A DNA stretch of 64,000 nucleotides from Serinus canaria (GCF_022539315.1 NC_066314.1:64093543-64157542); one strand, 5' to 3'. Counted from the stretch's first letter, positions 1 through 12,700 are shown. The notes: generated from the sequence alone by a model not told the origin. Program-made: numbers and translations.

Positions 1-2159
1 TTCAGTGGCCAGACTTGTCCTGCCAGAGCCAGCCTTGCAAGCACAGCACTTCCCTTAAGAGCACAGAGGTTCACTTCTTTTATTTCATCTTTTCAGTCTT
101 TCATCAAAACATGTTCATAAGCTTTCACTGAGAAGGGCACTGCACTTGCAGTAAAATTCAATGCCTATTGTGCTTCCTTATGAGAAAAACATTCAAACAA
201 GTCAGTCTATTATAGGAATGGCACTTCCCAATGCAGTGCTTACACTGAGACTCTTCTGTCATAAACACCCATAAACCAATCTCTATTTTTTCATATGGCA
301 TTGCATTTTTTTCCCCTAACTGATATTAAGCATTAATTTGGTAAGATCAGTAAAATGGCATGGTGATGCTCTTGTAGCTCATGGATCAGAATTATGATTC
401 TGTAGAACTAACCCCAAGCACACTTCCCTTTTAAGAGGGATTTTCACCACACTGGTGATCCTCTATTTCCAAAATAAGCTTGTACATGAAATTGCTAGAA
501 GGACCCCTGTGCATATGAAACAACTGGATGGGGGAACACTTGCATTTATCTGTGGCAGAGAAATAGTTTTAGGAGATGCGGAGGGATTTCTGACTGGGAG
601 AAGAACAAAAGCACTTGAGGCTGCACCTTCATCTGAGGCTGTTGCATGGATGAGCTCATCCTGGTGCCTTTCCTTCCAACAGAGGAATTTCCTAGTAGGA
701 GCAGAAATATGGGCAGAATGAACTTTGGATTTTCCAGGGAATAGCAGCTTGGAGTTCACATATACATTGCAGGCTCATAGAAGGCTTTTTGTTCATGTTC
801 ACTGGAGCTTCCTATTTCCTTCCTGCTTTCCTTGGACCAGCTGACCTCAGAGCAAGAATAGCAGATGGAAAGCTTGCATATTAAGGATTATTAATGATCT
901 GTCATGCCCTGAACTGCAAAAACTTCAAATTTTGTTTTCTTTTCAAACATACCCCATATCCTGATGCAGAATATATTTGCTCCAACACTAAAAGGAGGGC
1001 AGGGGGTGGGGGGAAAGGGAAGTGGTACTTGAGGCCCAGTAAAGGGAAGGGCAGCCTGAAGGGAACAGGAAAAAAAGAACAAAACCACAGGTTTAAAGGT
1101 GAACTTTTGTGTTTTTGTATTTTATAGAAACAGTCAGAAAGAGAGAAGACTGAGAAAAACCAAATTAATGTCAACTCTGCCCCATTTTATCTACCCTGTT
1201 CCCATAGAAATGATTGCCTTGTTCTGTGTCCTGTCATGACAAAAAAAGGGGTAAATTGGCCATTTTCCACTTGGCTTTTGTGTTGATCTTATAACCACAG
1301 CTGTATTTATAGTCCTGCATAACTTTTGAAATATACTGGCAAAGAATAACTTTCATCTGGTTGGATTGGATTGGATTGGATCGGGGCAGCATCACTACCC
1401 TATGTAGGAGCAATGTCCTCCTCTGACATACAGCCACTCACCCAACCCATGATCTGCCACTTTCCACCTCAGAATACACCCTTGAGATAACCATTCTGGA
1501 CACAATTTTAAACTGAAAACCAAAACAAAACACCTTGATTCTTTTAAATCTCTGCTGGTATTTAGGGAATAGTGTGTCAGCCCATGTTTGCCTGGGTGGA
1601 TATGGGTGGAAGGGAAGGTGTGATCTGACTCCTTCTTTCATTTCAGCAGTAGCTTTTTCAAACAGAACTGGAAACTGTCCCAGAGTAGGCAAGATGGATG
1701 TAAAGGGGAAACTCTGATAGAGACAATACAATATAATTTTTAATGTCCTTTAATTATTTTTGCTTCATTGTGCTTATCTATTTTCATCCCACTGCTTTGT
1801 CTCACAAGGAAAATTTAAAGAGCCTTTCCTGAAAGAGGATAGAAGAGCAAAAATTCTGAATAATGGCAGCATAATTCCCCACTTTCCACGATGTTCAAAT
1901 TTGGTTTCTCTTCAGCTTCTCAGTCTCTTCATGAGGTTTCTCACATTAAGACTAAAACTATGTTGATTTTTATGATAAGTATCAAGCCAAAAGTGTAAGA
2001 AGATTCCTCTTAAAAATGGGAAGAGACTGTGAGCTCTGCTGAGAGGAAATATTTGTTTCCAGGAGGGAAAAACAGATCAAAGAGGGAAAGAACTTCTTTT
2101 TGGAAAGGCTCGGGTTACAGTTTTTCCTCACCAGCAACAATAGTGCCGGGGGCTTCCAA
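1..2159. other. Intergenic, nothing recognised
   Basis: Unique AT-moderate sequence with short chance frames. A small GGATT repeat (four units) lies at about 1361-1380. Confidence 0.6.
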
Positions 2160-2850
2160 GGGCACGAAGCTGGGCACGGGCGGGTCAGCGGTGCCTCCGC
2201 GCATCATCTGCCAACAAATGCCAGCATCTCTGCCCAGCCGCTGCCAGGCTCACCGCGGGCGTTCTGGCTGCTCAGCGAGAGCTCAGGGGGGCGCGGGGGG
2301 TTTGGCCGCCCCCGCCCGCAGAGCTCCGCGGGGAGCGCCGGCCGAGGCTGCGGGGCTGGGGGACTGCCCTGGGACTGCCCCGGCCTCAGCCTCAGCCCGG
2401 GCCCCGGCCTGTGCCCTGCCCCGACCCAGCCCCGGCCTCAGCCCGGCTCGGCCCCAACGCCGTCCCGGCCTCAGCCTGTGCCCGGCCCCGGCCTCAGTCC
2501 GTGCCCTGCCCCGACCCAGCCCCGGCCCGGTCCCGGCCGAGTCCCGACGCCAACGCCAGCCCAGCCCCGGCCCCATTCCCAAGACGGCCCGGTCCCGGCC
2601 CTGACCCCAAGACGGCCCCGGCCCCGGCAGGGAAAAGGCGTCGGGCAGCGACACCCGGTGGGGGAAGCGGCTGCAGGGCCCGGGAGAGCCGCCCTCCCTC
2701 AGCTCGGAATCGACACTCGCAGCCCGGGACGAGCTAATGGCTCCGCTGGAGAGCCAGAGCCCGGTGTGAAGGGCTTGGGCTCTTCTGCCCGGCCAGAGTC
2801 ATGAAACACGGACTGAGCTGCAGAGAAGACGGAGGCATCGACAAGCTGTG
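2160..2850 (+). promoter_or_regulatory. CpG island with embedded GC minisatellite and a possible first exon
   Basis: About 600 bp of very GC- and CpG-rich DNA. 2380-2620 consists of degenerate units such as CCCCGGCCTCAGCCCGG and CCCCGACCCAG, which explain the Pro/Ala/Arg-rich frames on both strands. At the 3' edge, an ATG at 2801 opens a short frame (MKHGLSCREDGGIDK) that runs into a good splice donor, AAGCT|GTGAGT, at 2848. Without splicing the frame stops two codons later. This layout would suit the first exon of a plus-strand gene or long non-coding RNA. No downstream exon was identified. Confidence 0.45.
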
Positions 2851-4100
2851 AGTGCCCCTCCTGGCGCTTGTCACTGTGCCAAACCAGAAATGAAATGTGC
2901 AAGGGGAGATCACACCAAGATTTAAGGGCACTACGCATTAAAGTGTGCTTCTGAGCAGTGCTGCTACCCTTGCTTCTTTGGTTTAGATGGAAAATTTTAT
3001 ATGGAAATTTTCTTCTTTTTTTAAGTTAAATGATGGAGCTTTTCCTAAGTGTTTAGTCTCATTTTTGTCTTTTTTAAGTGTTTTGTCTCATCTTCTCTCT
3101 GTGTATTGCAATGGAGTGAGTGGTGTGGCACAGTGAGGTCGGGGGTCAGGGAGGCACTGCTCTCCTCCTCCTCCTCTTTTAACGCTCTGGCATTCCCTCC
3201 TCCTCCCCAGGGTTTGGAACTGGTGCTCCAGGCCACCAGACTTGGGGTGACACCAGATGGGATGCCAGGGAAAGCCACAGTAGGAGCCTTCACTGGGGAG
3301 GAGGCTTTTCCCTGCTGTGCTCGGGGTCACATCTCCCTCAGGCCCTCACTCTTCCTGCTGCAGCTCTGCCAGTCCAGACCTGACTCCTCCTGAACCTCTT
3401 GGCTGTCCCAGGGATCACCAAGCCAGCTCTGCCCACCTTGCACAGGTACTGGGGGCTGTTCTGTGCCCATGAGGATGCTGCTCTGGGCTGCTTGCTGTCA
3501 TCTCCAGCTCCTGGCTCCCTTTTCCTATGGAGCAGCCTGCTCTGGTGGCACCCAGGCTCTCAGAAACCTCAAGTTGTGCCATAATGCTGCCAGTAGAAAA
3601 GTAACCCTGGACTGGATTTCTTTTGGTACACTGCATGGGGGAAATCTGTGTCCTTTTATTTTTCTTGTTATTTACAGTCACTTCTTGTCTTTCTTCTGAC
3701 TGGCAGCTCAGCACAGTTCAGGTGGTATAAGGTAAAGACACAGCAGTCTCCCACTACCCTGCCCTTTAACCAGTTTGGTTTAGGATACTGTAGGCTGTGT
3801 TCTGTCCTGGGTGCCAAGGATATCTTCCAGAGCATGGGAGTCAGCAAAGCACTTGAGTATCATCCTCTTCTCTCCCAGCCTTTTCAATAAGATATTAAGT
3901 AATGTTTCCCTAAAAGCCACTGAGACAAAATCCCTCTAAGCAAGTTTTTCTTAATTCCTTTATTCCTTTATTTATAAGAATAAACCCGAACCACAAAATG
4001 TGTAAATTTCTGGATTAATAGTGAAATATGAGAGAAGAATTGACAAAAAAGTTATATACAGCTGTCTCTGGAAAGTATTTTCTCATCCGAGTTGAATTTC
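2848..4100. other. Intergenic, nothing recognised
   Basis: Sequence downstream of the CpG island. Several short frames, none convincing. Confidence 0.5.
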
Positions 4101-4101
4101 C

Positions 4102-4109
4102 TGACGTCA
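4102..4109 (+). promoter_or_regulatory. Palindromic CRE (TGACGTCA)
   Basis: A perfect full CREB/ATF consensus site in an AT-rich, CpG-poor setting just before the CR1. A full site containing a retained CpG is less common by chance than a half site, but there is no other evidence of function. Confidence 0.3.
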
Positions 4110-4167
4110 TTAAGCTGTTTCAGATTCTTGAATTATCCATTACTGTACATTCCTGTTTGTGAGGGAG

Positions 4168-4694
4168 GGAGTCTGTCCTGCTGCTCCACTCTGGTGAGAC
4201 CAGTCCTGGAGTGATGCATCCAGCCTTCAGCAGGGAAAGACACGGATCTGTTGGAGCAAGTCTAGGAGAGGCCACAAAGATGAACAGAAGGCTGGAGCAC
4301 CTCCTGTGTGAAGACAGGCTGGGAGAGTTGGGAGTTGTTCAGCCTGGAGGAGGCCCTGAGGAGACCTTTTTGGGAATTTTCAGTGTACAGAAGGGGCAAA
4401 GACAAATGGAGAGGGACTTTTACCAGATCCTACAGTACAGCACAAAAGACAATGGTTTTAAACTGAAAGAGGGCAGGTTTAGACTGGATACAAGGAAGAA
4501 ATTTTTAATGATGAGGGTGGTGAGGCCCTGGCACAGGCTGCCCAGAGAAGCTGTGGCTGCCCCATCCCTGGAAGTGCTCAAGCTCACGTTGGACAGGGCT
4601 TGGAGCAACCTGGGATAGTGGAAGGTTGGGAGTTGGGCTAGAGGATCTTCAGTGTCCCTTCCAACCCAAAACATTCCATGATTCTTCTGTGATC
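4168..4694 (+). mobile_element. CR1 LINE 3' fragment
   Basis: CTGCTCCACTCTGGTGAGACC at the start, then TCTGTTGGAGCAAGTCTAGG, GGCTGGAGCACCTCCTGTG, TTGTTCAGCCTGGAGGAGG, ATGGTTTTAAACTGAAAGAG and GGTGAGGCCCTGGCACAGG. It ends CCCTTCCAACCC, CATTCCATGATTC. It is a nearly complete CR1 3' segment, 5'-truncated, without coding capacity. Confidence 0.93.
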
Positions 4695-7600
4695 CCACTT
4701 ATTGGCTAATTTCTTGTGGGACACTGAGAGAGTTTCAGTAACTTCCTAAGTATTTTCTTGGCACATGCAGATAAAAAGATTTGCCCAGATGGATGTGCAG
4801 CTAGCACAGCTCAGCAGGCAGAGTTGAACTCACTGTTGTCAGGTAACTCAGCCTAAGGGAAAGTTTTCATTCCTCCTGCTCATTGCTGACATTTGGGATG
4901 GTATGAACACATCCTTGTGTGAGTGTGCATGGGGTTTGGTTTTATTCCTTTGTAGAACAGAAAACTTTCATGAACTTCAAGCAGAAAATATATACAGTGC
5001 TCTTACACAGCTTGACACAGTGCAGCTGATGGTTGTGAATGCAAAGATAGTTTTGAGTGGGAAGCATGGGACTGGAAATCATGGGCTGAGTGAAACCATC
5101 TGAATCAGGAGGCTCAGAGGCTGACACAGCTGCAATCTGTGTTGGTTAGTTTTCCTCACAGGTCAAATGGAATAATGGAGTAAATTCTTTGATCAAATTT
5201 CCTTAAAAAAAACAAACAAAAAACCCCCAGTATTTTAGCAAGACTTCCAGTCAGAGAAAAATAGAAAAATGCTGTATCAGAATAAGGAGTGCCCTTAAGT
5301 GAGCTAAACTGCCATGATGATTTCCGCAGCTACTAGTAAGTGGAAGAAGCCTTGGTGGATAACACTGATGGCAGATCTATAAGCCTCAATAATTAAAATA
5401 TTATGAATTGATTATTTTGTGTGAAATTATGATAGTACTTCCCAAAGGAAAATGTAGGATAAAGTCTTTTACTTCTTCAGAAAAAAACATGGTTTCTGAA
5501 TTTTGGGATATCCATTTTAAGCAATCCTTTTGGGACTCACTCACTACACTTTTTAAGATCAAAAATAAAAGCTGCTTTTTCCATTTAAGTTGAAACCAAT
5601 CATCCTTGTGCATAAGGGTCTTTTCCTCTGAGACAGGGATACTGAGTTTCCAATCTTCTTACTTCTCTGGCATTTGTTACTCCATTAATCATAAGGCTTA
5701 TCACTCCTGTGGTGCTGTAAATCTCCAAAATTCCCTGCTACCACGAGGGACTTCATTCTGTAAATGAATTTAAGGGGCTGGATCAGTGGGCTTGGTGGAG
5801 GCCTGTGGAAAACATTCCTGGGAATGTCAGTGGGTCTGAGGCCTGGGCTGTGGTGTCTCCTGGTAACAGTGTTGTCCTCTACATGTTTTTCCAGCTGGAA
5901 ACTCCAAGATGTAGGTGATGGCAAAGAAGAGTCAATGTTGTCATTCCAAACAATGTTTGGAACTTCTGATCTCTCAAGGGGGTAAAGAGATCTTTAGTGA
6001 ACATTGTGACTTGCTTTATTGTCCTTTGAAACTGGATTTGAGGCTCTTTGTGAGGGTTATTTAATGACACAATTTACTTACATGGAGGCACAGAACACCT
6101 TGCTCACCAGGAAAGCTGGTAAGGGGCTTCTCACTGATATTATTCCAGCTTTGGTGAATACTGGAAAAGTCCTTTTTCAAGGGCATATGATATTGAAATG
6201 TCTTTTTTTCCCCCAGACCAAATTGTGGTATTTTATCTTTGGTCTAAGGTATGTTCAGACATGTGTTTTCAGTCACACTGAAATCAAATTACATTACAAC
6301 TGCCTTGTCAGGTATTGCTTTGCTTCCTGGGAGTTGTAGTTTAGGTCACATTTTGTGACCAAACCCTGGGTTTGGTTCCCTAAGGAACAACCTCTCCCCT
6401 CTGGCTGGGCTGGTTACATCTAGGGGACAATGTCCAGAAATGCAGAAATGGAGTAAGGTAAAACACTTACCTTTGCTTTGACCCACAATATTTTATTCAA
6501 GGAAAATTGTCTACAGCAATCCATCCAAAACTGGGAGAAAGCAAGATACTTAACAGAAATTCACACAACTTTGAAACTCTATTTTCCATTTGTTCCCTTT
6601 CCTGTTCTGTGCCTTGTGCTGTTTCTTTTTTGGTACAACATAAATGAAATGTCATCTTCAGGGTGCAGAGGGATATATGCTCTGGAGATCAAGGTGGGGG
6701 TTTGGAATTTTTTGGAGAAATTATGCTGGGTATTTACATTCATAAGGATCCAAGGCACAAAGTTTCACTTTAAGAAGCAGCTTGCAGTCAGGAGTGCCCA
6801 AAAAAACTGAAAATATAAATTAGGGTCCTAATTAGTTATTAGGAGAAGACTTTCTATTTGATTTAATTAGTAGAATATCAGGTGTAAGTCAACTTCTTTG
6901 CTGAAGTCTCTTGACAGATGTGCTGAGAACTATCTGAATTTCAAAGTGACTTTCAATTTATTTTAACAGAAATCTGTGCATCTCTATGTAAGAAGATCTT
7001 CATGTTGTTGTTGTTGTTGTTGTTATGTATCTGGCAGCTCCTAGGATTTTCAGGTGTCACTAATTTTTGAGGGCTATTGTTTTCTTTTCTTAAGACATGG
7101 TAAAAAAAAGAGAAATGCAGTAAGTTCTCTTCACTGAATAGAGATGCTGAAAATGTTGAAGAGATCGTAGAGATTTTCTGAAAGCTGCCTGAGATTAGCT
7201 TTATTATGGATTCTTTATATATATATATATGTATATATCTAGGTTTTAAATAAGCATTGCTTTTCTGTGTCTAGAATGTGTTAGTAAGAACAGCACTATT
7301 AACCAAGTCAGGCTATTACCAGTTTTCATACCAATCATTTATATTCAGGTTATGTTTATCATGTGCTGAATGTCATCCACACGCATGGGAGGATACTTGT
7401 CCTTTCCTGAAAATCTTATAGTCACTGGCAAAGAAAAGAGCATTTTATTTGCTGAGGGCTGATTAAGCCCTTCAAACATCTGCATGTTTTTAAACAATCC
7501 AGAAAATAATAATGGCTATAAAAATAATGACCTGTAACCTCCTCCATGCCTGGCTTTAAAGACACAGAGCCCCTTCCCCACAATCCTTGAGCCTTTTGTT

Positions 7601-8029
7601 TTTAAAGATCAGCCTCCCCATTCTGGAGCTGGGAACAGACTCATTTTTGCAGTTGTATCACAGCAGAGAGAAAAGAGCAGCTTGTTAATATCTCTTGGTC
7701 ACTGCAGACTGAGTAAGATCATCTACTACATTTCTTCATCTCAGGAGGAGAAACACCTCATTTCCCACATCCAAGCTCACTCCCAGTGCTGCTTTCCTCT
7801 GCCAACAGACATTTCCATGCTGGAAGACTGACAGTGATGGTTTTCTCATGACAGCATTTGCCCTCGTGCCCTGGAGGTTCCACCTTGTAAACTTGTTTTC
7901 AGTAGTAAGATAGATTCAGCCCACTTGTGACAGAAGGAAGGGTGGTATGAAGGACCTTGAGAGGTCCCTGCCAGCCGCAATCACAGCTCAAGGGCTATGT
8001 GACAAAAACCATCTTTTACAACTTTAGGA
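4695..8029. other. Intergenic, nothing recognised except microsatellites
   Basis: Contains a TTG trinucleotide run at 7004-7024 and a TA run at 7215-7238. No exon or transposon supported. Confidence 0.6.
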
Positions 8030-9190
8030 GATAAAGGGCAGCCTGCAAACTGCTGTCAGATCGCCGTGCTCTCTGCCCGCTCCTCCCCAGCTCGAATACC
8101 AGCGGGAACATTCCAGCCTCGCGAAAGCGAGAGATCCCGAGAGATGTCACGGTGCATACGGGTAGCACAGACGCTGAAAAGCGGCAAAGCTGAATATTCT
8201 CACTGAGCATCAGTCCTGTGCAGATCACAGGAGGTAAGGAATGAAGCAGCAGAGCACCAGGCTTTTGTGCGCAGTGAACGGAATTGTAAGAATCCAGCAA
8301 CTGCTCATTCTCAGGCACAGTCAGCTGTGTATGCTCTTGCTTCTTGAAAATGTAACTCGCCACCGTGGGAGCTCATCTCTAAACGTGGACATAAGCACTT
8401 TCTTAAACATTCATTGTGGCAGGTTCCTGCAGAACGCAAAGTGTTCTTTCTCCAAACAGCTTTGGAAGAACGCACAATGCTCTGCTGCCTGGCACTGCCC
8501 TTCTCAGACAGAGGGACCATCCCATTTTTCACTCTCACCACTCTCCTGACATCTTTCAGCGGCTGCTCCCATAGCCATAGGCTGTAGAAGTAAAAGCCAG
8601 CCATGGGCTGCACCTTTCCCCTTGCGCCACGTAAACCACACCAAACTCACTGATGCTCTCTCTAGCACCCTTCTCTTCTGCAGCTGCCATAGAATTCTTT
8701 GGACCTCCGAGCCTGAATGGAAGCCCAAGAATTTCCACGGAGGGCTGGAGGAGGACTAGGTAGAAGCACAGGGAAGTTGCCCATGAACTTCTTCCATACA
8801 AATGCTAATGTCAATTGAAGAGGCAGGCGAGTGGCAGCCACCCTCCCCTAGCAGTCTGAGCGCTGCACACACAGCCCGGTGCTTTGCGGCTTCGTTCTGC
8901 GCCTCTCGGAGCTGCCGCGCTCTCTCTCCCGGAGGCGAGGAAGCGGCTCCTTCTCTGCAGATCTGTGCGGCGGCAGCGCTGCGCTCCGGGGCGCTGCGTC
9001 TGCACAAAGACGCCCGGGACCGGCACTTGCCTTCGGAGGGCTCTGCAGTCCCGTGTTCTGCGGTTCTTGTCGTCTGCCTCTTAGCGAAGAGCTTTTCGAC
9101 TATGCCTAAACAGGAGAAACTGTGCCAGGACGGCACACTTACCCGGAGCTTGCGACTGAAACCTGCATATTCAAGGGGCTCTCCTCTTTG
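8030..9190. promoter_or_regulatory. CpG-bearing segment, possible promoter of an unannotated transcript
   Basis: Two CpG-rich blocks (about 8060-8200 and 8830-9080) stand out from CpG-poor surroundings. Features: a perfect 5-bp stem with a GAAA loop at 8118-8131; a consensus splice donor CAGGAG|GTAAGG at 8234 on the plus strand; and CATATAAGCA, a possible TATA element, at 9231-9240. A 145-codon minus frame (8756-9193) and several plus frames overlap but share no family resemblance, and multiple long overlapping frames are normal in GC-rich DNA. It could also be part of a retroviral LTR, though I found no terminal repeats. Confidence 0.35.
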
Positions 9191-9599
9191 CAATTTGACA
9201 AGTAAAAATTGATTTTCCCCTCACAAACTCCATATAAGCAGCCTGAACATTTATGAACCATTCAATTTCTCATCCCTTTCTCCTCACAAAATTCATTGGG
9301 ATTTTCCCCTTCTTTCCCTGTTGAAAAACCAGCTCTAGCACTACTCAAGATCTCTGTCTCACTGCCAATGAGGGCGAGGCAGCAAAATTCTAAATGGGAC
9401 CTAACTTACTTCTTCATTTTGTCCTAGAGCCAGTGCTGTAACCTCCTGAGGGCTGTAAGGGAATGTGTTATGATGACTCAAGGCAGGACCACTCTCAGCT
9501 GCCTCTTGTGCCCTCTGCTCAGGAACTGGAGGGAGTCTGGGGAGGGAGGTGAGCAGCACCTTGGATGCTGGTGAGTGTAGAGTGGGGTTTTCCTCCCTC

Positions 9600-10640
9600 G
9601 GCGAATCTTAGGGCAGAACGGTGGGAGTCAGCCATGAAGCAGAAAGATGCTCAGGAGATCTGGCTGATTTTATAGAGAAGTTCTGGAGAACTCAGGGAGG
9701 CATCATCCCATTGTATAGGAGGGCAGGGAATTTTACAAGATGCATTTCCTGCTCTGACAAAAGAGAAGTTCTTACAAAAGCGTTGCCTAGGGTCTTGGTG
9801 ACAAAAGAGCCAAAGCTCAGTTTGAGGTAAAGCCAGCAATGGGCATTGAGGAAATGGCTGGTTGAGGAGCATGGTGGGGAGATATCTTGATTTCAGTGAA
9901 GCTTCCCTATAGCATCTCTTACAGCACAGTCATTTGTAAAGGAGAAAGAGACAAAAGGGCTGCTGGGAATACTGGTTTAATCTCCAGACTAACAGGAGGG
10001 TGGTCAGCAGCCCCTCACCTGACATGTGCTGGTAATGGGGAGCTCTGGAGCCAAATCCGGGACTAATACTGATCAACACCTTCAGCAGTGATGGGGAGGA
10101 GGGCACAGAGAGCACCTTCAGCATCTCTGCAGGTGACACTATAGTAAGGAAAGTGGCACAGACAAATGCCAGGGCGTCCATCCAGAAAGTCCTCAAAATC
10201 CTCAAAAAAAGAACCAACAAAGACTGCAGTAAGAACTCCTGTGAAGCTCCACACTGGGGCAGAACCGCCCCACATATCAGCAACTGGCTGAGCAGCAATT
10301 TTGCTAAAAAGGACTTGGGGTTACAGTGGATGCCTGGTTGGCTGTGAGCTGGCAGGGTGCTCTCACTGCACACAGACCATGATAAGCTCCTTGCAGCTCC
10401 TGCTCAGTGCAGCTGGGCCCACCTGGAACAGAATGTCCACAGAAGGACATGGAGAGCCTGAAGAGGGTCTAGCAGAAGGCTCCCAGATGGGGAGGAGCCT
10501 AGAGCTCATGTCTTACAAAGGGAGGCTGAGAGACACAGGCAAGTTTATAGTCTTGAGGAGACTGAGCTGTTGTAGGCTCTCCACACAGTACTGGAAAGGC
10601 AGAGACCAACTTCTCTCAGGAGAGACTGAGTGGAACAGTG
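9600..10640 (+). mobile_element. CR1 LINE, degraded reverse-transcriptase portion and part of 3' region
   Basis: Between 9880 and 9930 the bases read like the CR1 'DFSKAFDTVSHSIL' coding segment (TTGATTTCAGTGAAGCTTCC..AGCATCTCTTACAGCA). 10060-10150 resembles the segment coding the FADDT box region (ACCTTCAGCATCTCTGCAGGTGACACT). 10250-10640 follows the usual order (GGACTTGGGGTTACAGTGGATG, then GGAGGCTGAGAGACACAGG). Frameshifts and stops interrupt it throughout. It is oriented like the CR1 at 4168. The stretch 9600-9880 is included with less certainty. Confidence 0.7.
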
Positions 10641-12469
10641 AGGGCTGTATCTGTACCTGTCTGCCATCCTGTGTTCTAGAAAGACCTAGAGCCTGTGCTA
10701 TAACCTTTCCTCTGGCCCCATCTCCTCTCCAAGCTTTCTGGATGAACTCTGAAGCCAGTCCATTGTTCCACCTGGTTGAGGGCTGTTAATGATCACTGTT
10801 CAGGTTCTTTGGGACTGTGCCAGAGGGATGGAGGCATGAGGCACTGCTTGTGCAGTACTTGGCCCCCAGCTTATGGCTTGTCCTTCCTTGGGGAACAGTT
10901 TCTTCCTATTCCTCTTGTTGATCCTTGGTGTTTCATGGACCTCTGCTTTCAAGGCCAAAATTGACTATTATATGATATACTTAGATTTTCCTTTCAGCAC
11001 AAGGAATAAATCTTTTTTTGGTTCAACCTTTGACGCGAATAGCCTTTCACTGACTGACTATGTAAATGCTCCAAAATGCTTCTGGGGATTCTTTTGCTTC
11101 AGGTATTTCCCTTGGTTAAATAGAAGGTGATGCTCCAATCTTATTGGATTTCTATTTGGAACTTTTAAGACTTTTAATTAGCCAATAACTCTATTACAGA
11201 GTATTTTGTATTTTAAATTAGATTTATTATAGGATGGTGTCTGCTTGTTTTAAATATTGATACTTCATGCTGTAATTTATCTTATGGTTAAAACCCCTGC
11301 CCCCAATCTTACTTAACAGCTGTTGGAGAAACTGATTTGAGCATTGTGGACAGCCCTTATTTTTTGATGAGAGCAAATCTGGATGGCCAGCAATTGCTTA
11401 AAGGTGACATTACCCATCTGGCTGCTGATCAAAGATGTTTGAGAGTGGAGGAAATCTGTAAATTTTCAAAGTAGAACCAATATGTGCTGAGCAAATTAGA
11501 ATTTTGGTGTCATAAAGCACTGATGCCTGAGGAAATTCCATTACTTTTCCTTCATATGCATCTCAGAAAGCCAGAAGACAGCAGCACAGAGACAATGGAA
11601 GAAGCAGTTTCTTCTCCAGAAAATGGTAAGATGTACTTTTCCTGCAAGTATAACTTACAGATATATAAATATATATTCATAAATTCTTGCTTTATAAGCT
11701 CTATTTCCCTGGTTTTCCACAGCAACTGGCAGCACAGTGTGTAGTAATGGCCAGTCTTGTACAGATCACAGGGCCATAGATCAATCCATGAGTTATTTAC
11801 ATGGGAGTTGCAAGAGTCCTTGTCATCCTCAGATCTAAAGTGTTTATTTAGGTGCCACCACGGGCAGAAATCCATGCAGTGTTTCCTCCACTGAAGTCTC
11901 ACCTGCAGCCTAGAATTCAGCTTAGAAAACTCTATAACCGGATACTGAAGGTTCCAAAGACATACCAAGCTTTAGGCACCATGGCTTTAAAATAATTCTT
12001 TAGGAAAAGGAAATTCTTAGCTGAATAATAATGTGGACAATGCTTCACTGTTGTAAACACAGCTGAACAGGCAGGGCTTGGTGGGTGTTCCCAAGGAAGG
12101 GATGCTCTGACACAGAAGGTAGCAGTGCAGTTCTCACCATAAGGCTTTGGGATGGGACATAAGCCCCTTTCTCTGGGGTTTTCCTCTGTGTATTCGGGGT
12201 GTTACCGACCCTCATGTGACAGCACTGTGTTTCTCAATACATCACGCTGTAGGGAAAATTCCTAGAAAGACCAAGATCATTTTTAGGGGCTTTAATCCAC
12301 CACTTGCCAAGGTGACTCGGCTGCTTTGACAGCTGGCTGACAGTCAGGAGGACTCAGCAAAAGCCGGGACTCAGGCCAAGGATTTGTTTAACTTTTATTA
12401 TTTTTTAACTGCATGTCAAAATTTTGTTTTAATTTCGTTTTAATTAATTTTTAAATTTTAATTGACTCT
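10641..12469. other. Intergenic, nothing recognised
   Basis: Includes a small open frame at 10873-11130 that begins with a hydrophobic run resembling a signal peptide, but nothing else supports it. 12380-12465 is extremely AT-rich. Confidence 0.5.
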
Positions 12470-12700
12470 GGAGAGCCCCCCGGCGAGGCCTCCCCTTCCC
12501 GCGGCGGCGCCAGATGGCGCCATGGAAGCGTGATAGGGATAGTGCCGGGACATCCCGGGATACACCCGGGATACTGCCTGGATACCCCCGGGATGCCCTC
12601 GGGACACCCTCGGCACAGTGCTGGGACACCCCGGGATGCCCTTGGGACACCCGGGTCACTCCCGGGGCGGTGGCCGTGAGGGACAGCGGTGCCACAGCGC
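12470..12700 (+). repeat. CpG-rich minisatellite-like segment
   Basis: It opens with the palindrome-rich GCGGCGGCGCCAGATGGCGCC and continues as degenerate units of 10-20 bp around CCCGGGATGCC, GGGACACCC and GGGATACCCCC. It sits abruptly inside very AT-rich DNA (12380-12465). Could be a small CpG island or an expanded GC repeat. No gene seen. Confidence 0.6.

Noticed and set aside
2029..2804. Overlapping Pro/Ala/Arg-rich frames of 108-234 codons on both strands
   Set aside because: All are by-products of the GC minisatellite in the CpG island. Frames open on both strands at once show base composition, not coding.
10873..11130. 85-codon frame with a signal-peptide-like start
   Set aside because: Only the hydrophobic start is suggestive. 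No Kozak context, splice sites or recognisable mature domain.
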